64,000 bases of DNA, from assembly GCA_043228905.1 (NCBI GenBank), contig JBHGNT010000020.1, positions 1,240,001 to 1,304,000 of the forward strand, given 5' to 3'. Positions 56,622-64,000 of the stretch are shown one piece after another. Position numbers and translations under genes: made by a program. Under the pieces are notes generated by a model that saw only the letters and a program-made list of their open reading frames with translations, ran no database searches and had not been told where the DNA came from. The stretch comes from Azolla caroliniana (Eukaryota; Polypodiophyta). Every line of letters begins with the position of its first letter. Position 1 is the stretch's first letter.

Positions 56622-58307
56622 CTAAAAATCCATTCTTGTTTGGGACAAGAGCTCTCTCTTGTTCCTTTCATGATTTTCCGGCACCATTAGGAATTGGACG
56701 GATTTCCCTTCGTTTTGGCTCTGAATTCGTGCAAAAGCCGCACCGCTATTGAGCACCTTCGTCTCCATACATGAAGCCGTGATAAAGGCTTGCTCGAGGA
56801 TCACGGAGTGTGAGACCTCGTCTTGTACGAAGAAATTTTGGTCGATCTCGACATCCCCGATCTTCACCGTCACATCCGAACAAACCGCAAATAGATCTTC
56901 CGTTACTTTAGTGGCCGCCCGGATCTTCCATCCATAATTAGTGTTAATAGGCCACTTCCCCTTCCGGTAGAACTCCTTAGACATCAAATTGATCTCCGAT
57001 CCATGATCAATCAATGCTACCACGGGATCTTTGATGTTGTCAATTCGGACCGGAGTCTCGGTAGTTGCACGCGCCCAGTGTGGCTTTGTATAGTGGGAAT
57101 TCGGAATCTCGTCCTCCACTTCAGTGTCGTTCATCAAAACGGTATTTGCATTCACCAATGGTGCATTTTCCTCCATATTTTGTCTTTTTCTTTTCACAAG
57201 ATCCACAAGAAGATCATGGAACTCCTTTTTTGCTATTCCGAGTAGTTCTCGAAGCGAAAAATCTACCCTGCTGTCGAGGATTCTCTCCTCGAACACTTTC
57301 TTTATGTCCGTCTGTTGCTCGATTTCCGAAGCGAGTTTTAATGTCGGAATCGTTTTTCCTTTCCCTCTTCCTTCAGAGTTCCAGCTTTCCGGTGTCTTCG
57401 ATGGTCCGGCCACATCCTCCGTGCGTCGTCGATTCTCGTCCACATACACCTCATGTAATTGACATAGGGCGTATACGCTATTCTTATCGACGTGGCACTC
57501 CCATCCCGTAGCTTCCCGGATGCCTTCCGTGGTGCTTTGGATCTCTTTGGAGTCGGTTTTCTCGGTGTTTTCTAGCACTTCCAGCCAAAAAGACACCTTT
57601 ACTCCCGATGACTCCCCGACACGTATTCCCGCGGTTGTCGCGTAATTGCTCTTCACTGCTATTTCCTCCTCTAGGACCTTCTTCATGCCGCCTTTTTGGA
57701 AGTTTGGTCGGAGCGGCTTCTGAGAGTCCATTGAATGAATCTGATTTCCCTCGTAGTAGATAAGATCCCGTCGTAGCGCTTCCTTGTGCTCGTCGCAATC
57801 CCTTCGATCATGTTCGGTGCTATCGCACCATATGCACCGATGGTCCATATACTTAGAACTTGTGGGACGGTCATCTGACTTCTTCACCATCACAATTTTT
57901 AGATTCTCCATCTCCTTCAGCAACTGCTCCACCGTAGTTGCGTCAATTCCCTTCTCGGTCGTAGCTTCCCAAGCCCGCGGTTGATGGTCTTCCGATCCGG
58001 ATCTCGATTTCGGAATCGGTTCCGAAACACTCTTTTCTTCGTTGGCCAGCCATTGCCCCCTCTTTGTGTATCGCGCGATGATATCCCGCACGCTTTCCAA
58101 TGTTTCGGTGAGGCCACTCTCGGTAGTCGTGTCCTCTAGAAGCATTCCAAGATCCTTCCGGTCCCTAACGTCTACGGCTCGTAAGAACATGATAACTTTG
58201 TCCAGTACGAGGATAGCTTGATCTCTCGCAGACAACCTCCCGAACCGCCTTCGAATGCTGAAAACACATCGAGTACCTTCATCCCCTTGTCCAGCGTTTC
58301 CACCCAA
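56622..58307 (-). CDS. Gypsy B Gag-protease, long open frame
   Basis: 561 codons. The Gag part contains LSARDQAILVLDKVIMFLRA and a zinc knuckle CIWCDSTEHDRRDC near residues 160-175. A conserved Gag-PR spacer (RELLGIAKKEFHDLLVDLVK) precedes the protease, whose active-site loop reads ALIDHGSEINLMS where retropepsins usually have D-S/T-G. GWKIRAATKVTEDL and KIGDVEIDQNFFVQDEVS follow. The true Gag N-terminus lies further upstream (58,308-58,637) and is frameshifted. Confidence 0.82.
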   Translation of the reverse strand: MGGNAGQGDEGTRCVFSIRRRFGRLSARDQAILVLDKVIMFLRAVDVRDRKDLGMLLEDTTTESGLTETLESVRDIIARYTKRGQWLANEEKSVSEPIPKSRSGSEDHQPRAWEATTEKGIDATTVEQLLKEMENLKIVMVKKSDDRPTSSKYMDHRCIWCDSTEHDRRDCDEHKEALRRDLIYYEGNQIHSMDSQKPLRPNFQKGGMKKVLEEEIAVKSNYATTAGIRVGESSGVKVSFWLEVLENTEKTDSKEIQSTTEGIREATGWECHVDKNSVYALCQLHEVYVDENRRRTEDVAGPSKTPESWNSEGRGKGKTIPTLKLASEIEQQTDIKKVFEERILDSRVDFSLRELLGIAKKEFHDLLVDLVKRKRQNMEENAPLVNANTVLMNDTEVEDEIPNSHYTKPHWARATTETPVRIDNIKDPVVALIDHGSEINLMSKEFYRKGKWPINTNYGWKIRAATKVTEDLFAVCSDVTVKIGDVEIDQNFFVQDEVSHSVILEQAFITASCMETKVLNSGAAFARIQSQNEGKSVQFLMVPENHERNKRELLSQTRMDF

Positions 58308-58637
58308 TCCTCGAATCCTCTCCGCGTTGCCTTGGAGGAGTCCTCGATAGCGAACGTGGTCTTTAGCGCCTCTTCAAACGCTTCCCACATCGGATTTTGT
58401 TATCGTAGCCCGTGGATACTTGCTTGAAGCCCGTCGGTAGCCACCCGGTTGAAGGATGTCACTTGTAGTCCTTCCAAAATCCCTCACCATAGCATTTCCG
58501 TCTTGTAGTCCCGAAGATAACGTGATACGTCCTTTCCGTTCAATTGCCCGATCCGTTGCACTAGCCGCTCTAGTGCCGCCGCTATCTCCGACATCACATG
58601 TTCTTAGCCTCCGGTTCATTTTCCATCTCCTTGCCAC
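58308..58637 (-). pseudogene. Gypsy B Gag N-terminus, frameshifted
   Basis: Between the PBS and the long Gag-PR frame, pieces such as AFEEALKTTFAIEDSSKATR and RRGFEDWVETLDKG align with the Gag of element A (EFEGQLLEKYELDD, MEWVETPEKG). Several frames are needed, so translation would stop early. Confidence 0.6.
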
Positions 58638-58642
58638 CCGTG

Positions 58643-58660
58643 TTCACGTCGGGTTCACCA
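58643..58660 (-). other. Primer binding site of gypsy B, tRNA-Trp type
   Basis: The minus strand reads TGGTGAACCCGACGTGAA, 2 bp inside the 5' LTR, matching the plant tRNA-Trp 3' end. Confidence 0.88.
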
Positions 58661-58662
58661 CT

Positions 58663-59393
58663 TGTGGCGTGCCTTTCGGCTCCAGATCGTTGTGTAAGTT
58701 GGGCAGGAACCACTGAGGTTTTGGACTAGGAGAAAAGAAAATTCTAAGGCAATTAAGAATATGATATATATTGTAAGAAAGAAACATATGAAAAACCCAT
58801 AAATCCCACGAGTATAGTGTATTAGTGAGTACTCAGATTAAGAGAAAAATATAGCTAGCAAATTCGTGAATCCCACGAATATATTATATTAATCAACCCT
58901 TGTAAAATAATCAACAACTCCATACATCTTTCTCTCCTCCTTATATAACGATGGAAGTGTCTAAGCATAGCTTCATGCTTTCTCTAAAGTGTTCATGCAC
59001 ACTAAATGTGCATGAGTTGCTTTTTACACTATGCTTTTATTTCCTAAATATAGTGCTCATGCTCGCTAGATGTGCACTAGTAATATTTTATTGGTTTATA
59101 TTTTCTTATAAATAAAGCATTCACGCACTCTAAAAATGCATGACTTACCTTTTTAATAAAGGTAGGCGTAAATAAAGGTCTTATAGGTATTAAATCTATA
59201 TTTAAAACACTAAGGATAAGTTCGTACAATGGTAAGGTTGGGGTTTGTCTACGTGGAGGTACACGGTTCAAATACTACCCTATGCACGTAATAAATACTT
59301 TTTTTCAAATATTTTTATTTATTTATTATATGTACTTTAAATCGGATATAGTATTTTACATATTTCACGTAGTGTGTGATTCACACTACGACA
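58663..59393 (-). mobile_element. Gypsy B 5' LTR
   Basis: 731 bp from TGTCGTAGTGTG (59,393) to CACGCCACA (58,663) on the minus strand, next to the PBS. It is followed at 59,394 by ACGTAAATCGG, the same element A sequence that borders the LTR at 51,923. It is AT-rich with several inverted phrases such as CATGCACACTAAATGTGCATG near 58,990-59,012. Confidence 0.88.
59212..59283 (+). repeat. Antisense tRNA-like module in gypsy B LTR
   Basis: TTCGTACAATGG (59,221) resembles an A box and CGGTTCAAATA (59,264) a B box. The copy at 51,771-51,842 has the better boxes TTAGTACAATGG and GGGTTTGAATCC. The module is opposite in orientation to the LTR. The truncated LTR at 52,989 breaks exactly at this module's edge. 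Confidence 0.5.
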
Positions 59394-60470
59394 ACGTAAA
59401 TCGGAATGTCTTTACCGTAGACCACTTTCCGGACTGTCGGTGCCGCAGCAAGTGCTTCTTGCATTTTCCGAACCGACTCCGTATGCTCCTCTCTCCACTC
59501 AAATTTACGCCCTTTCTTCAGCAATCCATAGAGCGGCTCCGCGACGTGGGCGTAATGCGGGATCCAGATATGGTAGAACGCGCATGCTCCCAAGCATCTT
59601 CGAACTTCCGTGACCAAATTGCAGTCGCGCTTCATGGCGGAGATGGCCTCTACCTTGGCCAACGATGGTTTCCGACAGAATGGCCTGTATAGGTGTCCGA
59701 CGACCACGTTCTCCGATTGCCCGAAGGCCAATTTTTCCCCGAAGAAGGTGATCCTCACGCCCTCTAGTCTTTACAGCATCTTCTTGCAATCATCGATGTG
59801 TTCTGCCACGAACTTCCGGCATCCGTCCGGTCCGATTGTCTCGTCCTTATCCTCCACCGGGCATCCTTTGATCGGGATGTCGTCTAAGAATGGCATGGTG
59901 ATGTCCGGGATACAATCCCTTAGCACTTTGTTCATTGCGTTCACCATGTGGGCTACCGAGTTCGTCCCTCCTTGCGGAAGGGTACACATCCGTACTAGGC
60001 CGAGACGAGTCTGCATCGTCGTAATGTCCCTGCTCTCCATGGCTAGCTGGAACCAATCATATCCCAAGTATAGATCACAGACCGAGTAAATTGACCTCCC
60101 GGCGAAGGCTTCCACGAACTCATTTATGGTCGGGTCGATTCCTGCGTTCCAAATGATCACCTCGTTGACCGTTTGCAGGTCTTGAATGAAGCGCAATGTG
60201 CCGTTCTTCTTGGGCACGGTAAACCACCGATTAGAATACGGGGCACTCGACGGTTCGAGGATGCCCATATCCACCTTCTATTTCAGCAGCTCCATCCACT
60301 TCGGGATGTGAGCTCTTGGTACTGGAATCGGTTTGAGATTCCACAGTACATGTGGTACCGTGAAGATCACCATTGCTTCCACAATCATCAAGTCTACGCA
60401 CCCAATCTCCTCCGGCGATAATGCAAAGGCCTTTCCGTGCCTCTCGAGCATTCTCCAAAACTGGTCCTCC
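59394..60470 (-). pseudogene. Gypsy element A reverse transcriptase
   Basis: The minus-strand RT reads PRAHIPKWMELLK, then TAG, then KVDMGILEPSSAPYSNRWF. It continues through VPKKNGTLRFIQDLQTVNEV, MCTLPQGGTNSVAHMVNAMN and MPFLDDIPIKGC, then TAA near 59,770, and ends with FYHIWIPHYAHVAEPLYG. It is cut at 59,394 by the B LTR. Its continuation is the RNase H at 51,218. A near-duplicate lies at 51,924-52,988. Confidence 0.85.
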
Positions 60471-62037
60471 TCTACCGGCAGTAGAAAGCCACCCCCACCG
60501 ACCTTGAGCTCTCATAGCGTTATGTTGGTGTATCGGTGTCCTATGCTAGCCGGATCTCGTAAACTTGTGTCTGATGCGACCCCTTTTATCCGTAACTCAT
60601 TGCCCTCTTGCAAGGGTGCCGCGACTGGCCTCACCTTCTGGTCAACAGTCTTGTACTTCGTATCCACTCGGGCCGTCTGATCCAACTTGATTCCTCTACC
60701 AAAGTCGGCGATGACTTCGTACATCTTTTCCGAACATACCGGAATCGTCTTGTCTTCACTAAGGCCCTCTCTGAACATCTTCCTTAACTTCCCCAAGCTG
60801 TCGTCGAAGGAGACCGCCTCCACGGCGCTGCCAATCTCTTCGCCGGCGCCGAGGACCCCGTGCGCCCTAAGTCTTTCTTCTGCCCACTTCTTTATCCGGC
60901 CACTAATACCAACTATAGTACAACCTCCGTTGTCTGAGAACCAAAACTTCCTACCTATGTTACAGGTTCTTCTGCCTATTGTACATGTGTGGGGTTTTTC
61001 TGCAGTGTCCGGACTATTGCGTCCCCACGCCTTGATAGACCTCTCCAAAAATCCCCTCGGCTTTCGCCGCCGAGGGTCTCGCAGTTACGCTCGTGGTTTG
61101 GTCGTACCGCCAGAAACTGAATGGAGTGACGCCCATCCTGGCTTTTGCCTCGGGCATACGCTGAACCGTTGTCCATCACCTTCGTCTCCATGCGCGCCGT
61201 CGTGATGTACGGTTCTCTGAGTATCACCCGATGCGAGGATGTCTCCTGCGCAAAGAAGTGTTGATCGATCTCGACATCGCCGATTTCCACTCGTACATTC
61301 GGGCAGGCTCTGTGTAGCTCCTCCGTGGCGCGCGTTGTTGCCCATATCTTCCACCCGTGTTTGGTGTTGATCGGCCACTTTCCCTTCTTGAAGAAGTCCA
61401 TGGACATCAAGTTGATCTCCGAACCATTCTCTACCAACGCCACCACCAGCTCCTAGACGTCCCCGATCTGAACAAGGGTTTCTGTAGTGGCCCTAGCCCA
61501 ATGCAGCCTCGAGTAGTGGCTTTCCACCAACTCGTCCTCCAGGGCCATGTCTTCTAGGTGCGTCGTTTGCTTCTCCGGCTCCGGCTCCGGCTCCATCGAA
61601 AGCCTTTTCCACTTCACCAAGTCTATGATGGAGTCATGGAACTCCTTCTTGGCGATACCAAGCATTTCCCTCAGCGACAACTCCACTTTGTTGTCGAGGA
61701 GCCGTTCCTTCAGGACCTTTCATAGGTCCGTGATCCTTTTGATCTCTGTGCTCAACCGGTAACCGGCCTTCTTGGCCTTGTCCGGTGCACTAGATGCACC
61801 GACATCATTCTGCTTCAGCCCAAACCGCGTCTCATACCATTGTGAGGGTCCAGCCCCCCCGGTCTTTCCCGCACGCTTGTCTTCCACCAGAACCTCGTAG
61901 TTCTGGCACGCAGCTTCCACAAAGCCCATCTTCTCTTCGACCGGGTTACTCCACCCGGTTATCTCCCGGACCCGTCTTTCCGCGCGGTCCGCTTCCTCTT
62001 TCTTTAGTCGTACGCTGGCTAGGCCTTCCAGCATCAA
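60471..62037 (-). pseudogene. Gypsy element A protease and flanking linkers
   Basis: Minus-strand pieces: Gag C-terminal linker (62,037-61,720, then TGA); REMLGIAKKEFHDSIIDLVK (about 61,660); protease loop VVALVENGSEINLMS (about 61,440), where the catalytic Asp is Glu and the next residue Asn; VEIGDVEIDQHFFAQETS; and PR-RT linker TKYKTVDQKVRPVAAPLQEG (about 60,620). A TAG at 61,452 precedes the protease. The loss of the active-site Asp alone would inactivate it. Confidence 0.78.
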
Positions 62038-62040
62038 CGG

Positions 62041-63165
62041 CTAGAACCCGAAGGCCTTCGTTTTCCGGACTTCATCACTCCCGACCCCGATTCCCACCGA
62101 CGCCGAGTAGTGGATGGTCTCCGCGTGGCAAACCGCCACTTCCTCCATGAGCCGTTTCATCCCCGCTCCTCCGACGTTCAGATCCAAGGCCCTCCGGGTT
62201 TCGCTAGCGTGTACCCGCATGTTCCACAGGTACACCACGTTGGCCCTTATCGCTTCGGCGAAGTCCTCGCAGTCCTTTCGGGCGTGGCCGACCGCGTCGC
62301 ACCACAAGCACTGATGCCCAACCGAAAGCCTTCGCTCACGATCTTGTTCACCGATGTCCCTCCGTGCCTATGCAATCTGGAGGTCCCTCACCATCTGAGT
62401 CAACTCCTCTAGAGCCGCTCCACCGGATAGGCCTTTGACCACGCTGGTCGAAGTCGAGCCGGTCTCGAGCCAGTCTTGGGTCTCCTCCCTTCGCGCCGGT
62501 GGGGGTACCTTGAGCTTCCTTGCCGCAACAGAACCCGCCCCCGATGAGCCTTTATCAACCCACTCACGCCGTTTGTCGAAACGACCGCAGACTCTCGTCA
62601 CCATGGCCCAGTCGGTTGTTAGCCCTTCATCGGTCTCCAGCAGGAGGTCCACTTGCTCCCGGTCCCTCACGTCCACCGATTTAACAAATAATAGGACACG
62701 ACTTGTGTCCAATGCGGTCCGGTCCAGTGCCGAAAGACCCACGAAGTGTTCTTCAAACTCCCAGAGGAGCACCGACGCGTTTCTCCCCTTTTCGGGGGTC
62801 TCCACCCATTCCATGAAGCCCCGCTTTGATAGCTAAAGTGTGTCATCAAGCTCGTATTTCTCAAGAAGCTGACCTTCAAACTCTCCCCATGTCCAGCTCT
62901 CAGCCCATACCTCGAGCACCTCCGCGTGGATGCCTGGCATCACCACCTGAGTGAATCCAGCCAGTCGCCAGTCTTCCGGAATGTCCCTCATCACCATTTC
63001 GGCTCGGTAGGCCTCCAAGTAGCTCGTGGCGTCCTTTCCACCGAACCAGCCCATCGTGTCGACGATTGCTTCAATAGCCCTATCGAGGGCACCTGTGCCT
63101 TCACACGAACTCACTAATCGATCTACAGCTGAAACCATGGTCTCTGCAAGCTCCGTTCCCCTCAT
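62041..63165 (-). pseudogene. Gypsy element A Gag, three segments
   Basis: The Gag N-terminus MRGTELAETMVSAVDRLVSS (63,165) has TMGWFGGKDATSYLEAYRAE and VVMPGIHAEVLEVWAESWTW. It is stopped by TAG at 62,833, then the same reading continues MEWVETPEKGRN..LSALDRTALDTSRVLLFVKS to about 62,368. A zinc knuckle MWCDAVGHARKDC (first Cys outside the frame shown) lies near 62,300. A TAG follows at 62,041, where relatives have Trp (GFW), consistent with a G-to-A change. Confidence 0.8.
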
Positions 63166-63188
63166 CTTTTCTATTCCTCTGCCGCCTG

Positions 63189-63206
63189 TTCACGTCGGGT
63201 TCACCA
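63189..63206 (-). other. Primer binding site of gypsy A, tRNA-Trp type
   Basis: The minus strand reads TGGTGAACCCGACGTGAA, 4 bp inside the LTR at 63,211. Confidence 0.88.
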
Positions 63207-63210
63207 ACTA

Positions 63211-63890
63211 TGTGGCATTGTTACGCATGTGTGTATAGAACGAGGCGGGACCACGAGGATCTTGGATCGAGGAATAACTGATAAGGAGTAGGAGCAAGAA
63301 AGACAACGGTCGTGCTTCCACACACACACACACACACATACACAGAAACCGCAACCGAATGAAACAACGGAAAGGAGACGAATGCGTATATGTATATATA
63401 TATATTCTAATGAAAAAGGGGTTACAACCGGCAAGCCGATGAGCAACAATCTCCTACGCCTACGCACACGCACATAGAAGAGCGAGATGGAGATTCTGCC
63501 CGAAGCACTCGGGTGTTCCGCGGAGCAGAATCAGCCTCCCAAAAACCTACACAGATCAAATACAGAGAAAGTCGGAGGAGAAGAGCTCAGTCCTAGTTTG
63601 ACAACACTTCGTCCTCGACAAAAGCGATCCCCTTTTACGATTCCTCTCCCTCTCTTTTATAGCCCAAGGAGGGAGGCCGTTACAACTTGTTACATCATCT
63701 TTATTCTCTGTCCTTTCAAATAGAGATATGCCTCAATTTCCTACCTATCAAATCCGTGCGACCTAGGATATTCACATCAGCCGACTTGTACCTAAATATG
63801 TACATTACAACAAAACTTGTGCCCGTGTGTAAGGGCCGGTTCGTGCACATCCTTCTCCGATTCCGCCTAGGGACGATTTTCTCCACGACA
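63211..63890 (-). mobile_element. Gypsy A 5' LTR
   Basis: 680 bp, minus-strand start TGTCGTGGAG (63,890) and end in CA at 63,211. A CTATAAAAGAG box lies near 63,653-63,663. A (CA)n run lies at 63,318-63,341 and an AT run near 63,388-63,404. It is bordered on the right by copia pol sequence, showing that element A inserted into a copia element. Confidence 0.85.
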
Positions 63891-64000
63891 CCGGAAAATT
63901 GCAAGTTTTCCGGAAAGCAAAGCCCAAAGACAAAGGCAGAGAAGTCGGATATGACAAAGATACCATATACCTCTACCGTCGGAAGCTTACAGTACGCAAT
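63891..64000 (+). pseudogene. Ty1/copia RT/RNase H linker fragment at window edge
   Basis: The plus strand encodes NCKFSGKQSPKTKAEKSDMT then IPYTSTVGSLQYA, closely matching the segment of the intact copia polyprotein around 47,211-47,310 (NCKLSSKQSPKTKAEKEDMM, VPYASAVGSLMYA). It is open at the window edge. Its other half, on the far side of element A, is not in the window. Confidence 0.85.

Overview
The window is repeat-dominated nuclear DNA from a eukaryote, most likely a green plant. The evidence is one recognisable intron-containing host gene (TGS1, minus strand, about 11.7-14.1 kb), tRNA-Asn(GUU) cloverleaves, Ty1/copia elements primed by initiator tRNA-Met, and Ty3/gypsy elements whose primer site matches plant-type tRNA-Trp. 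The mix of bushy gypsy lineages with a DUF7869-like gene recalls non-seed streptophytes such as charophyte algae (Chara) or bryophytes. That placement is an inference from memory and not a search result.

Layout. 1-9.4 kb is a pile of nested retroelements: a gypsy Gag open at the left edge with its LTR, sitting in a chromovirus-like Gag-protease relic, then two copia pol relics in opposite orientations. 9.8-10.7 kb holds a duplicated TGS1 exon and a copia gag scrap. 11.7-14.1 kb is TGS1. 15-20.2 kb has minisatellites, a broken coiled-coil gene, gypsy LTR pieces and tRNA-derived repeats. 20.7-27.7 kb holds a divergent pair of degenerate genes, one DUF7869-like (possible RNase H-fold transposase) and one with a ParB/sulfiredoxin-like domain, separated by a promoter region. 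A 10-copy, 51-bp palindromic minisatellite lies inside the probable first intron of the second gene.

27.7-29.6 kb is a copia RT relic interrupted by a gypsy solo LTR, beside a GC-rich segment and a 54-bp minisatellite. 29.6-33.9 kb is an array built from tRNA-Asn-like units. 34-40.9 kb is a copia gag relic, an LTR-like block and a heavily decayed gypsy element (C, minus strand) that carries a 388-bp solo LTR with a cluster of heat-shock-element-like palindromes. 42.1-48.7 kb is a decayed coiled-coil/RING-like gene split by a complete, very young copia element (43,237-48,571; 611-bp LTRs with one mismatch, TSD ATTTT, uninterrupted 1357-aa polyprotein).

48.9-63.9 kb is a gypsy-in-gypsy nest on the minus strand. 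Element A (LTR 63,211-63,890) is split by element B (LTR 58,663-59,393, internal to 53,177). A duplicated block of A pol lies between two B LTR segments. The window ends in copia pol that element A invaded.

Functionally, only TGS1 and the 43.9-47.9 kb copia polyprotein look intact. The candidates for undescribed biology are the DUF7869/ParB-like divergent pair, the palindromic array, the tRNA-Asn array, and LTRs of several families that carry antisense tRNA-like modules or heat-shock-element clusters.
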